Shown: positions 9,701 to 17,933 of the stretch, one piece after another | Layout of the letters: each line of letters starts with the position of its first letter | Position numbering within the stretch: position 1 is the stretch's first letter | Origin: a virus | Direction: 5' to 3' (one strand) | DNA: 25,471 nt | IMG/VR virus record: IMGVR_UViG_3300027759_002963 | Coordinates: 1-25,471 of that record | Position numbers and translations under genes: made by a program | The notes under the pieces: generated by a model | Databases searched by the model: none | What the model was told of the DNA's origin: nothing | What the model saw: only the letters and a program-made list of their open reading frames with translations

Positions 9701-12700
9701 TTTGATGTTGATTCATATTCCGGAGTAATAGATTATGAAGATATACCATCATATAATTCTGACACGACAGGTACAAAGTTTGATTTAAGAGATTGTTTAG
9801 ATTTTAGACCACGTGTTGATGATGCTTCTACAGTTTTAAGTTCAATACAAGATAGACAATATAGTGGTACAGGAGCTTCTATAGTTGATATAGTTCAATT
9901 TAATTCAGATGTAACTACTGATTTAGAATTTTATTTACCTAGAGTTGATAAAATATTTTTAGATAAAGATGGTTTTTTGAAAGTTATAAAAGGTGCTAGT
10001 TCTTTAAATCCTCAAATTCCAAAAGGACTTGAAAATGCTATGCACTTATATAGTTTATTTTTAAACCCATATACTTTAAACACAACTGATTTAAGAATTT
10101 TAAAAATAGATAATAAACGATACACAATGAGAGATATTGGCCGTTTAGAAAAAAGAATTGAAAATGTAGAATACTACACTCAATTATCTTTGTTAGAAAC
10201 ACAAGCACAATCTTTACAAATACAAGATGCTGAAGGATTTGATAGATTTAAAAACGGATTTATTGTGGACAACTTTACAGGACACGGAATAGGAGATGTA
10301 GGAAATTTAGATTATAAAGTTTCTATGGATATGGCCGGTGGTTATGTTAGACCTTTATTTAATTCTGAGTCTGTACAATTAATTGAAGCAGATGATGATG
10401 GTACAGCTATTATATCTTCGGATAGAACAGATAACATTTATCAAAAAACTGGAGATTTAATAACTCTTCCTTATGTAGAAACAACTATAATTAGTCAGCC
10501 TTATGCTAGTAAATATATAAACGTAAATCCTTTTAACGTATTTACTTGGGCAGGTTCAGTTACACTTGATCCTCCAGGAGATGAATGGAAAGAAACAAAT
10601 AGAGTTCCTGATTTATTAATTAATGAACAAGGCGCTTTTGATACAATGGTTGCTAATCTAGGCAATCCTAATTTGGACAGTGTTGAAATAGATACAGTAT
10701 GGAATGAATGGCAAGATTTTTGGCAAGGTACGCCGGTAGAAAGAGTTACAAGTCAAAGTGATAGAGCTGTTAATCAAGGTAGAGTAGGTACTGTAAGAGA
10801 TACGGTTTTTACAACTGAACAAGCAGTTTCACAAACGAGAACAGGTATTAGATCAGCTTTAGTTCCTCAAGTTGTTAGAACATCTTTAGGTGATAGAGTA
10901 TTAAATATTGCATTTATTCCTTTTATAAGAAGTAGAACAATTAATTTTACTGCTACTAGATTAAAACCAAATACTAGAGTTTATGCTTATTTTGATAATA
11001 TCGCTATTACTTCTTACATTACACCATCAGGTGGTTCATTAGGTGGTAATTTAGTTACAGATGTTAACGGTGCTGTATCAGGAACTTTTGCTATTCCTGA
11101 TCCAACTAATAACAGTAATCCTAGATGGAGAACAGGACAAAGATTATTCAGATTAACAAGTTCAGTTACTAACTCAACAACAGACGTTGAAACTTCAGCT
11201 GAATCAGATTATATAGCTAAAGGTTCTTTAGAAACTGTACAGAATACAATTGTCTCAACAAGAGAACCACAATTAGTTAGACAAACGGTAAACGATACAA
11301 GAAATATTACAAGAACATCCACAAGAGATACAACACAAGTTATAGCGTGGATTGACCCTATTGCTCAAACATTTTTAGTTGATGATACTGAAGGCGTTTT
11401 CGTAACATCTATTGAATGTTATTTTCAATCAAAAGATGCTAATATTCCAGTTACAATGCAAATAAGAGAAGTCGTGAATGGGTATCCTTCACGTACAATC
11501 GTACCTTTTGGTGAAGTTGTATTAAATCCTAGTTCAGTAAATATAAGTTCTGACTCAACAACAGCAACTAAATTTACTTTTCCTTCTCCCGTATATTTAC
11601 AGGGAAAAACAGAATACAGTTTTTGTTTATTGAGTAATTGTAATAACTATAATGCTTGGGTGGCTAGATTAGGAGATACACAGGTAGGATCAAACAGAAC
11701 AATATCAGAAAATCCATATGCAGGCGTGTTGTTTAAATCGCAAAACGGATCAACTTGGACAGCAGATCAAGAAGAAGATATTAAGTTTAAAATTAATCGT
11801 GCAGAATTTTCTATAAGCAGTCCAGGTCAAGCAACTTTTACTAATGGTATTTTACCTGTAAAAACTTTACCTAACAATTCATTGAGAACAACAAACACTT
11901 CAGGAGTAATAAGAGTATTCCATAAAAATCATGGAATGCACGGCTCAAATAATAATGTTACAATTGCTGGAGTGGCAGCAGGCACATATAACGGTATAAC
12001 ACATACACAAATTAATGGAACATATACAAGTATTTCAAATGTAACTTTAGATAGTTATGACATTACAACAGCTGGTACAGCCACTGCTACAGGAGACATT
12101 GGTGGCACTACTGTAACCGCAACTGAAAATAGATTATATGATGTGGCGTGTTTAAATTTAGGTACTTTAACAGTTCCAGGAACATCTTTATCTTACAATT
12201 TAAGAACAACAACCGGTAAATCTATACACAGTAATGATTCTGAATTTAGTCTAAATTCTACAACAAATACTATTAATGTAATACCAGGAGATAATATTTA
12301 CTTTAATTCTCCTCAACTTGTTGCAAGTTCTATAAATGAAACAAACGAGATGACAGGAAGTAAATCATTATTTTTAAACGTAATTCTAAGAAGCACTAAT
12401 TCTAAACTTTCTCCTGTAATAGATGTTACGAGAACAAGTTTAGTAGCAATTCAAAATAGATTAAATAATCCAACAGTAGCTAACACACCAAATTTTGTAT
12501 CAGATACTTCTCCTACAGGTACTTCATCAGCTGCAGTTTATTTAACAAGACCAGTTATTTTAGAAAATGCTTCTACAGCTTTAGATGTTAGATTAACTCA
12601 AAATGTTAGATCATCTTCTTCTGTAAGAGTATTTTATAGAGTTACAAGCTCTTCAGAAGTGAGAAATATAAATGATTTAAGTTGGTTGCCATTTAATATA

Positions 12701-12883
12701 GATGGTTCTGAAGATACAACTGTAACACCTGCCGAAAACTTTAGTACTTTTAAAGAATACAAATATTCCGATACAGGCATAAATGAGTTTACGGCATTTC
12801 AAATTAAAATAGTTATGAAAGGTAGCATTTCTTCTTATCCTCCTATTATTAGAGATTTAAGAGGAATAGCATTAGCGGTATAA
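6800..12883 (+). CDS. Giant DUF4815 virion structural protein
   Basis: This 2027-residue protein begins with the DUF4815 signature: SPTDFNLSPYFDDY, FRPAFAVQARELTQSQ and HLFEKGAMVIPGE within the first 75 residues. DUF4815 proteins are large structural proteins of marine T4-like phages, usually placed at the baseplate periphery or fibre attachment; the exact role is not settled. GE-x-V-x-G-x-TSGA modules occur near 476 and 592. Between them, about 500-590, is a beta domain with FKEGMQITLTGG and TNTFQLFDAAG. A second such domain, with FHKNHGMHGSNNNVTIAG, lies at about 1700-1790. A long middle section (about 1000-1130) contains FDLRDCLDFRPRV and an amphipathic LEKRIENVEYY helix. GGGAG at 6791-6795 is a good ribosome site five bases before the ATG. 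It is one of the largest genes expected in such a genome. Confidence 0.85.
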   Translation: MPSPTDFNLSPYFDDYAESKKFHRVLFRPAFAVQARELTQSQTILQNQIERISDHLFEKGAMVIPGEIAFDLNYYAVKLTSKTYATVAEYIGKQLTGVTSGVVGICINAVATDGTDPDTLYIKYNKTGTNNTSFTFTSGETIQARTIGSATVLATAVVNSTATGAAASIAEGIYYINGFHVSVSEQTLVLDKYTNTPSYRVGLTITESFITSNDDVTLVDNAQGSSNVNAPGAHRFKIDLTLSKKTLTSIDDTNFVELLRLSNGIRQNQVRSTEYAILEDTLARRTYDESGDYTVKDFDLDIREHLISGNNRGIFTSGNGGVETKLAAGLSPGKAYVKGYEIETIGTTFVDIDKARDFGTENNFNTRFDVENFVNVTNVFGSPDIGFVSGDVEAFKNVNLFDTATVTRGTQQSTVGVTVPQIGRAKSRGFELNNGTASANTFSSSALTSAVYKHFLFDVEMFTHLNVKTAPAFSNGEKVTGGTSGAFGFVQSISNTKSAAVSSISVASPGVVTLNAHSFKEGMQITLTGGSFAINSVAYTTGTVFTVKNPTTNTFQLFDAAGDTAINVTSYSSAPTAAHGVTVLNNVTGTFVEGETITGTTSAATAVIQNERYGFKGVQSFDFTQVKQVGMSGSPTYTADVATDTTYGERYPIFGSISVANSGTTVTGFGTLFLTELKIGDSISFTDDAGDTITRIVESISSNTSLQLLTAVGASDVSTKTVAFRNRGKLQGSNKNIAIFQLPNTRIKTLKTTANGGVTDTNFNVRRHFTGTLSSNGDVTITAGTNETFPALTEKDFSVSIMTLGAGVSGAVGNVLSLSGNNHEGFTTFVRGGSPEGKTLTLDFGANYSGHKVKILATISRAVAGSKTKTLNTSQTVAISNQTIIQSGIIGLAKADVYKINAVYMSADFSTAATTGSTNITTRFDLDTGQRDNFYDIGRIKLKTGAIVPTGRLLINFDFFSHGSGDYFDVDSYSGVIDYEDIPSYNSDTTGTKFDLRDCLDFRPRVDDASTVLSSIQDRQYSGTGASIVDIVQFNSDVTTDLEFYLPRVDKIFLDKDGFLKVIKGASSLNPQIPKGLENAMHLYSLFLNPYTLNTTDLRILKIDNKRYTMRDIGRLEKRIENVEYYTQLSLLETQAQSLQIQDAEGFDRFKNGFIVDNFTGHGIGDVGNLDYKVSMDMAGGYVRPLFNSESVQLIEADDDGTAIISSDRTDNIYQKTGDLITLPYVETTIISQPYASKYINVNPFNVFTWAGSVTLDPPGDEWKETNRVPDLLINEQGAFDTMVANLGNPNLDSVEIDTVWNEWQDFWQGTPVERVTSQSDRAVNQGRVGTVRDTVFTTEQAVSQTRTGIRSALVPQVVRTSLGDRVLNIAFIPFIRSRTINFTATRLKPNTRVYAYFDNIAITSYITPSGGSLGGNLVTDVNGAVSGTFAIPDPTNNSNPRWRTGQRLFRLTSSVTNSTTDVETSAESDYIAKGSLETVQNTIVSTREPQLVRQTVNDTRNITRTSTRDTTQVIAWIDPIAQTFLVDDTEGVFVTSIECYFQSKDANIPVTMQIREVVNGYPSRTIVPFGEVVLNPSSVNISSDSTTATKFTFPSPVYLQGKTEYSFCLLSNCNNYNAWVARLGDTQVGSNRTISENPYAGVLFKSQNGSTWTADQEEDIKFKINRAEFSISSPGQATFTNGILPVKTLPNNSLRTTNTSGVIRVFHKNHGMHGSNNNVTIAGVAAGTYNGITHTQINGTYTSISNVTLDSYDITTAGTATATGDIGGTTVTATENRLYDVACLNLGTLTVPGTSLSYNLRTTTGKSIHSNDSEFSLNSTTNTINVIPGDNIYFNSPQLVASSINETNEMTGSKSLFLNVILRSTNSKLSPVIDVTRTSLVAIQNRLNNPTVANTPNFVSDTSPTGTSSAAVYLTRPVILENASTALDVRLTQNVRSSSSVRVFYRVTSSSEVRNINDLSWLPFNIDGSEDTTVTPAENFSTFKEYKYSDTGINEFTAFQIKIVMKGSISSYPPIIRDLRGIALAV

Positions 12884-12884
12884 T

Positions 12885-13103
12885 ATGAAACTTAAAGTTC
12901 AAGGACACGATTCATTAGTGAGAGATTTAAAATCTAATGCAATTGTAAATAATTCTAATACTGAATATCAAATATATATGAATAGAATTAAGTCACGTGA
13001 ACAACAAGGCGATCAGATAAGAAATACAATAAAAGAGATAAATACTTTAAAGCAAGAATTATTTGAAATAAAAGAATTATTAAAAGAGGTAATTAAAAAA
13101 TAA
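12885..13103 (+). CDS. Small coiled-coil protein next to the DUF4815 gene
   Basis: This 72-residue protein starts MKLKVQGHDSLVRDLKSNAIVN, then becomes a charged helix (residues about 33-72, EINTLKQELFEIKELLKEVIKK) with heptad-like spacing of Leu and Ile, so a short coiled coil is likely. The N-terminal pattern of a G-H then a V-R-D segment followed by A-I-V-N resembles small proteins found beside structural genes in marine myoviruses. No function is assigned to them that I know of. It starts one base after the stop of the giant gene and ends three bases before the next, so it is embedded in the virion operon. It could be a minor virion part or an assembly helper. Confidence 0.72.
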   Translation: MKLKVQGHDSLVRDLKSNAIVNNSNTEYQIYMNRIKSREQQGDQIRNTIKEINTLKQELFEIKELLKEVIKK

Positions 13104-13106
13104 ACA

Positions 13107-14012
13107 ATGGCATTTACAGTAATTAATACCACTGATACATTAGAACAAATGCGAGTTAAGTTAAATACTTTAACTCAAACTGATTTTGGTAATCCATCAT
13201 TACTTGCAAGTGCTGGTCTTTCGTCCACGTCTATTGTAGGTGCAGTTATAGAAATAAAAAATATTGTTTCTTCTGTTGCAGGTTGGAATATACGAGACTC
13301 AAGTTCAACAATTCAAGTAATTGGTGCTGGTGAAACTTTAAGTGTTTTAGGAACATCAAATCAAATTACCGCCGTAGTAAGTGCTACAGATACTTTAACG
13401 CTAAGTTTAACTCCAAATGTAACTATATCAGGAAATTTTACTTCATCTACTGGAAATATTATTGCTACTAGTGGCAATGTAACTGCTGGAGGTTCTTTAC
13501 ACACATTAGGTACAATAGAAATTAGTGGAAATAATATTAGATCAACAGATTCCACAACAGTTAGAGTTAATGATTCTTTAAATGTTGTAGGAACTGTTAA
13601 TGCCTCTTCAATGATATCTTCAGGAACAATAGCGGGTACAACAGGAACTTTTTCAGGCGCAATATCAGGAACTACAATTACTGGTTCAAGTTCAATACAA
13701 GGTACAGAATTAATTTTAACTTCAGGTAATGTTATATTTGAAGGAACAACAGCAAATGATTTTGAAACCATTTTAACAGTTGTTGATCCTACGGCCGATA
13801 GAACAATTACCATACCTAATATCACTGGAACTATTATTACAACAGGAGATACTGGATCTGTTTCTACTACTATGATTGCTAATGATGCTGTTACCGAAGC
13901 AAAAATAGCAGATGATGCAGTAGGTCAAGATCAATTAAAAACACTAGTTACTTTACAAATACTCAATTCAACTGGAGGAGTTTTAAAAACTATCTACGGT
14001 GCTGGTGCATAA
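13107..14012 (+). CDS. Tail-fibre-like virion protein
   Basis: This 301-residue protein looks like a short tail fibre or fibre connector. The N-terminus VINTTDTLEQMRVKLNTL is the kind of helix that starts many marine phage fibres. Residues about 105-220 are Gly/Thr/Ser/Ile repeats (SGNI-ATSGNVTAGG, SGTIAGTTGTFSGAISGT, SSIQGTELILTSGN) typical of a trimeric beta shaft. Then follow RTITIPNITGTIITTGDTG and the fibre-type repeat AVTEAKIADDAVGQDQLK near the C-terminus. No enzymatic motif, signal peptide or membrane segment is seen. Its C-terminus is short and may bind a neighbouring protein rather than the host. It follows the coiled-coil gene by three bases. Confidence 0.75.
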   Translation: MAFTVINTTDTLEQMRVKLNTLTQTDFGNPSLLASAGLSSTSIVGAVIEIKNIVSSVAGWNIRDSSSTIQVIGAGETLSVLGTSNQITAVVSATDTLTLSLTPNVTISGNFTSSTGNIIATSGNVTAGGSLHTLGTIEISGNNIRSTDSTTVRVNDSLNVVGTVNASSMISSGTIAGTTGTFSGAISGTTITGSSSIQGTELILTSGNVIFEGTTANDFETILTVVDPTADRTITIPNITGTIITTGDTGSVSTTMIANDAVTEAKIADDAVGQDQLKTLVTLQILNSTGGVLKTIYGAGA

Positions 14013-14015
14013 ATA
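14008..14015 (+). promoter_or_regulatory. Degenerate late-promoter-like box CATAAATA
   Basis: CATAAATA differs from the late box by its first base and overlaps the stop of the preceding fibre gene, 18 bases before the ATG at 14034. Spacing is suitable for a short leader. A one-mismatch octamer in AT-rich DNA is weak evidence. Confidence 0.3.
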
Positions 14016-14033
14016 GATTTAGAATATATTATT

Positions 14034-14948
14034 ATGGCTGTACGAATACCTCTTTATTATAACGCTGGCAACTTACAAGAATTAACATCAACTCAAATTA
14101 CAGAAATCAAAACAAGAATGTTTTGGTTATTTGTAAATGATCCTTCCGTTACACTATCTGTAGTAGGATCAGCAGGATCTTTAGGAACAATTAGTGATAC
14201 TAGATTACAAGCTGGCGCGGCCGCAACAAACGTTAGTGCCTTTCCTGATGAAAATACGACAGATGAACCTAGTGTAGTTACAGTAAATTACGGTAGAATA
14301 AATCAAACTGTTTCTTCAATTGCAGAACCATCAAATACAAATAATATTGAATATCCTGTTTATTATACAGTAACGGGTGAATTACGTTCAATGTCATTAC
14401 CTGATATGTACGATACTTTTGCTTACGACACTATAGATAATTTAATTGTAGGCGGCGAAATATATACCATTGCGGCGACCAATACCATTTCTAATTATAC
14501 ATTAGTAAGTGCTACACCAATTTTTACAGATACAAGAGCTGATACTTCACAATACACGGCAGGTGGTATACAAGAAACTTTAGATCAACCAATAACAATA
14601 CAAAACTATTATTTACATAAAAGAAATGTATCTACAACTTCATATACAGTTCCTTCAAGAATAACTTTAGATGGCAATATAGAAACTCCATCTTCAGCAA
14701 CTTTTGATAATATATTAACAAATGTAATTAAATACACTGCTCAAAGCATTTTTAATTATAGAATAAGATTTGGTTGGAATATTTCAGGAGCAAATGCTTG
14801 CGGTACCTCTATGACTGACACCCGTTTAAATGGTTCAGGAAATTATCAAACATTACAAGTTGGTGGTGATGATTATAGAGCACAAGAGTTTCCAAACGGT
14901 TCAGAAATAACAATAAATACATATAACTTAACTATAGGTAAACAATAA
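14034..14948 (+). CDS. Virion structural protein, fibre or baseplate associated
   Basis: This 304-residue protein begins MAVRIPLYYNAGNLQELTSTQI, an N-terminus I associate with structural proteins of marine T4-like phages. It then alternates beta-rich Thr/Ser/Asn segments. Notable parts are FWLFVNDPSVTLSVVGSAG near 30-48, DMYDTFAYDTIDNLIVGG near 124-140, and a C-terminal block with FNYRIRFGWNISG and ETINTYNLT-like beta strands. There are no catalytic motifs or membrane segments. The start lies 21 bases after the previous stop with no strong ribosome site. Its stop and the next start overlap as TAATG, so the next gene is probably translated with it. The function is inferred from position and composition. 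Confidence 0.65.
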   Translation: MAVRIPLYYNAGNLQELTSTQITEIKTRMFWLFVNDPSVTLSVVGSAGSLGTISDTRLQAGAAATNVSAFPDENTTDEPSVVTVNYGRINQTVSSIAEPSNTNNIEYPVYYTVTGELRSMSLPDMYDTFAYDTIDNLIVGGEIYTIAATNTISNYTLVSATPIFTDTRADTSQYTAGGIQETLDQPITIQNYYLHKRNVSTTSYTVPSRITLDGNIETPSSATFDNILTNVIKYTAQSIFNYRIRFGWNISGANACGTSMTDTRLNGSGNYQTLQVGGDDYRAQEFPNGSEITINTYNLTIGKQ

Positions 14949-15436
14949 TGATTTTAGGTAAAGGTAAATTTACAAATGCTGTTTTTTCAAACAGTAAAAA
15001 AGATTTAATATTGACGATATGGTATGATGAAGATTTAAAAACATACCAAGAAATAGCAATCAAGCCAGATTTGAACGATAATATGTATAAAAAATTATTA
15101 GAAACTTTTACTACTGATGAAATTTCTACAATGACCGATCAGAAACATAAAAATCAAGCCGCAAGTTTTGAGTTGGTTGTAAAAGACATAGCAAAAAAAT
15201 ATGGTTTAATTTATGACCCAGCAATTACTAATCCACAAGATAAATTAACATTAGATCATTTATTTACGCCCACAAACGATAATGTAGGAACAGATTTATT
15301 ATTTAATCTTAAAGTAAAAATATTTGATTTGCCACAGGTAAATTCTTCTACAAATAGTGAATTGAAGAAAAAATTAAGAGAAACTAAAACTCCTTTAGAA
15401 GCTCTTTATGTTGCTGGTAAATTTTTATACGAATAA
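14948..15436 (+). CDS. Conserved-looking phage protein of unknown function
   Basis: This 162-residue soluble protein is not recognised. It opens with a beta-rich part (ILGKGKFTNAVF, DLILTIWYDEDLKTYQEI, residues about 1-36), followed by charged helical regions (YKKLLETFTTDEIS and FELVVKDIAKKYG). A C-terminal LFNLKVKIFDLPQV strand precedes a Lys-rich helix. It has no Cys, signal peptide or membrane segment. It is coupled to the preceding structural gene through TAATG, which suggests a role in the same assembly, perhaps as a chaperone or minor part; that is inference. Its last 12 bases overlap the end of the converging glycosyltransferase gene at 15425, leaving no room for a terminator between them. 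Confidence 0.65.
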   Translation: MILGKGKFTNAVFSNSKKDLILTIWYDEDLKTYQEIAIKPDLNDNMYKKLLETFTTDEISTMTDQKHKNQAASFELVVKDIAKKYGLIYDPAITNPQDKLTLDHLFTPTNDNVGTDLLFNLKVKIFDLPQVNSSTNSELKKKLRETKTPLEALYVAGKFLYE

Positions 15437-16123
15437 ATTGTATTTTTCCCAATCGTGTGGGTGGTTATCCATATGTGTAAAATGCACATACTTAATATCA
15501 GGATAAAATTCATTTCCTAAAAACATATAAGGATTACCAGTTACCTGATTATATAATCTATTCAGTGTAGCTACAGTATGTCTTGCAAAATGTTTGTTTC
15601 TAGCCTCCATTCTACAAAACCATTCATTTGGTAATTTAATCAATTTAAGTTTTTCTTTAACTGAATCCTCTATAAAGTGTTGTTCACCATTAATCGGGCC
15701 TGAAGTAAATCCTTCTTCTATATATTTTTTCTGCCAATGTTCTGGATTGCTCATAAATTTTTCGTAAATGTAATGACAATCTTTTGGAAAATACTTGTAA
15801 AATCCTCCATTAATACTAAATCGTTTTCCTTCTTCTCCCTTTAAATCTCTCCACCATCCTGGAGCAGCTAAAAACTGGCCAGGTTCTATAGGGTATTCAA
15901 ATATTTTTTTATAATCATTGATTAATAATATGTCAATATCTATTACACATATAGGTTCATCAATGTTTAGGGTCATACCATACATTTTGTTCCATTGCAA
16001 TTTAATATTATCGGCCATTGGTTCTCTTATCCAAACAAATTCATATTCAGGTAGTTTACTTTCCAAATATGTTTCATATTCAGGACCATATCTATTGCCA
16101 ATTCTAACTGCTACTATTTTCAT
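15425..16123 (-). CDS. GT-A-like glycosyltransferase with DxD motif (cassette 1, last gene)
   Basis: This 232-residue protein looks like a small nucleotide-sugar-dependent glycosyltransferase. The N-terminal beta strand KIVAVRIGNRYG is followed by a helix and then PICVIDIDILL, where Asp62-Ile-Asp64 is the candidate metal-binding DxD. Acceptor-side residues may include the aromatic APGWWRDL segment and NGEQHF near 145-150. It shares layout with the 221-residue protein encoded at 17254-17919: same N-terminal K/R-x-G-x-x-Y pattern and same DxD position. They are probably distant paralogues. Its start overlaps the methyltransferase stop by four bases (ATGA), so it is translated as the last gene of the minus-strand cassette. 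The donor and acceptor are unknown. Confidence 0.68.
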   Translation of the reverse strand: MKIVAVRIGNRYGPEYETYLESKLPEYEFVWIREPMADNIKLQWNKMYGMTLNIDEPICVIDIDILLINDYKKIFEYPIEPGQFLAAPGWWRDLKGEEGKRFSINGGFYKYFPKDCHYIYEKFMSNPEHWQKKYIEEGFTSGPINGEQHFIEDSVKEKLKLIKLPNEWFCRMEARNKHFARHTVATLNRLYNQVTGNPYMFLGNEFYPDIKYVHFTHMDNHPHDWEKYNLFV

Positions 16124-17253
16124 ATTTTTTGCAATGCTACTTGATTTTTTTTAGGTATAATTAATTCTTTAATTTTATTTTTATATATTTTTTTAAAACT
16201 ATCTACCGCTAATTTAGGACTTAAAGTTTCATCTTCTAATATTTGATTTGTATTATGATCTCTGGCCTTCCAATTTACTGCGTCATCAATTAACATTATA
16301 CCATTATCATTTAGTATATTAAAAGAATATATTAAATCTTGCATAACAATATGCGATCTATGATCTCCATCAATGTATATAAAATCAAATTTTTCTTTTG
16401 TGTGAATTAACTTTTGAAGTACATTTAAAGAATAGTCTTTATAATAAGTTATTTTATTATTGTTTTTACAGTTGTGTAAGTTATGTAACCAATTTTTCTC
16501 AACAGTATTAAATAAAGATTGCGATAAATTGTAAATATCTGATTTGAAAGGATCTATAGTGTATATTTTTAAATCATAATTATCGGCTAACCATAATGAA
16601 TATTTTCCTTCAAATGTTCCTATTTCTAATACTCTTTTAACAGAATTGTTTTTGAACAAATGTTTTGTATTTTCTATTGCGTTATCTGACCAATTTCTAT
16701 TGAATTTGTAATTACCAAATTTAGAATAATATTCATTTAGAGACATTTTAGGTACATTAAAATATTTTATATCTCCTATGTAATATATGTATCTCCAAGA
16801 AGAAGATTTTTCAGAATCTTTTCCTACTTGATATAGTTTATTATCGTCAACATAAAAACCTTTTTGTTTGTATATTCTTTTTATTGGTTTAGAATTAGGA
16901 TGCCTAGATATAAAATAAAAATCATATTTTTTTGTGTCAACTAATAAATTAATTCCATTTTGATAAATGTCTTTCATGGTTTTTAATGATAGTTTTCCAG
17001 CAAATTTAGGATTTGCAAAAAATTTAGTGTTACATCTTATAACATTTTTATCGTATAAATCACCATTTCTGGCTGTATATGAATATGCTGGTTCTTCATC
17101 TATTAAAACAACACCAAAATAATTATCATTTTTATCTTTTATTACTTTTTTGATATTTAATTTTTTAGCTACTGTTTGTAAATAATCAAATTCAAAATAT
17201 GGTTTATTAGATAAAATATATTTAATATTATCTTTTACACTTTCAATGTACAT
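16120..17253 (-). CDS. Two-domain protein: possible GNAT-like N-terminus plus SAM methyltransferase
   Basis: This 377-residue protein has a clear class I methyltransferase domain at about 190-377. Motif I is VLEIGTFEGK (208-217), an acidic residue follows the second strand in YTIDPF (231-236), FIYIDGDH lies at 291-298, and ILNDNGIMLIDDAV at 313-326. This order resembles the Methyltransf_24 type, common in sugar and natural-product clusters. The first ~165 residues are separate. DNYFGVVLIDEE, then strands, then IKRIYKQKGFYVDDNKLYQVG (125-145) recall the end of a GNAT acyltransferase, but no acetyl-CoA loop is obvious, so this part is tentative. The gene abuts the upstream glycosyltransferase exactly and overlaps the next by ATGA. 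The methyl acceptor may be a sugar or a modified small molecule. Confidence 0.78.
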   Translation of the reverse strand: MYIESVKDNIKYILSNKPYFEFDYLQTVAKKLNIKKVIKDKNDNYFGVVLIDEEPAYSYTARNGDLYDKNVIRCNTKFFANPKFAGKLSLKTMKDIYQNGINLLVDTKKYDFYFISRHPNSKPIKRIYKQKGFYVDDNKLYQVGKDSEKSSSWRYIYYIGDIKYFNVPKMSLNEYYSKFGNYKFNRNWSDNAIENTKHLFKNNSVKRVLEIGTFEGKYSLWLADNYDLKIYTIDPFKSDIYNLSQSLFNTVEKNWLHNLHNCKNNNKITYYKDYSLNVLQKLIHTKEKFDFIYIDGDHRSHIVMQDLIYSFNILNDNGIMLIDDAVNWKARDHNTNQILEDETLSPKLAVDSFKKIYKNKIKELIIPKKNQVALQKI

Positions 17254-17919
17254 TTAAATCCAATAATCTTTTATCCAAGTGTTTAAATCTTGTTGTTTAT
17301 TTCCGTGATTTAAAATACAAACTTCATAATCTGTTCTTAGTTTTTCTGGTGTGGTATCTTTACCATATCTTACACCTTTCCAATATGAATAAGCTATTGA
17401 GGTTGGTAATAAATCTACTTCAACAGGTTCATTAAACAAATACCGATCTATGCCTTGATATTTGAATAAAACCATTTCTTTATTTTTTTGAAAATAATCG
17501 TATATTTTAAACCCTTGATTACCTTCCCATTTCATAATAGATGAATTATATAAAGTAGGATATTTTTCTTTTGCTGTCGGCATTAAATACCCTTCTTTCC
17601 ATTGAGAATACAAAACCGAGAAAGTTCTTGTTTTAACTGAAAATAGTCTTTCTAAAGGATTTAATATAATAACATCTAAATCTAAAAATATGTTTACATC
17701 TTTATTAAAAATATTTAATAGATCAAGTTTAGGCCACCAATCTTTTAAGTCTGAATTTATTTTAACTGTTTTTATATTGCTTGATATATTAGAAATGTTG
17801 TCTGTATAACAATAGAAATTAAATGGTTGCCCATTTGAATTTTTCAAGATCATGTTGTATAGTTTGTTAACATAATCCGAGGAATATTTTGTTCCCCATT
17901 TAACACATAATATATTCAT
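17254..17919 (-). CDS. GT-A-like glycosyltransferase with DxD motif (cassette 1, third gene)
   Basis: This 221-residue protein is predicted to transfer a sugar from a nucleotide donor. It starts MNILCVKWGTKYSSDYV and has WWPKLDLLNIF (61-71). The acidic motif IFLDLDVIIL (78-87) contains Asp80-Leu-Asp82, the likely metal and donor binding site. YWKGVRYGKD and a late CILNHG segment complete a fold like that of small GT-8-type or lipopolysaccharide transferases. It matches its cassette neighbour at 15425 in layout, which points to duplication and divergence or to two steps of one glycan. The stop abuts the methyltransferase start with no gap, and 14 bases separate it from the QueC-like gene. No signal peptide or membrane helix is seen, so it acts in the infected cell's cytoplasm. 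Confidence 0.72.
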   Translation of the reverse strand: MNILCVKWGTKYSSDYVNKLYNMILKNSNGQPFNFYCYTDNISNISSNIKTVKINSDLKDWWPKLDLLNIFNKDVNIFLDLDVIILNPLERLFSVKTRTFSVLYSQWKEGYLMPTAKEKYPTLYNSSIMKWEGNQGFKIYDYFQKNKEMVLFKYQGIDRYLFNEPVEVDLLPTSIAYSYWKGVRYGKDTTPEKLRTDYEVCILNHGNKQQDLNTWIKDYWI

Positions 17920-17933
17920 AATAAAAAAATAAT

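Noticed and set aside
13361-13825. A 154-codon minus-strand frame opposite the fibre-like gene.
   Set aside because: It is a shadow of the Thr/Ser-rich plus-strand gene, with Val/Pro-rich composition and no ribosome site or promoter.
15918-16154. A 78-codon plus-strand frame within the last glycosyltransferase gene of cassette 1.
   Set aside because: It is opposite a well-supported enzyme gene. The hydrophobic look comes from the complement of Asp/Glu/Lys codons.
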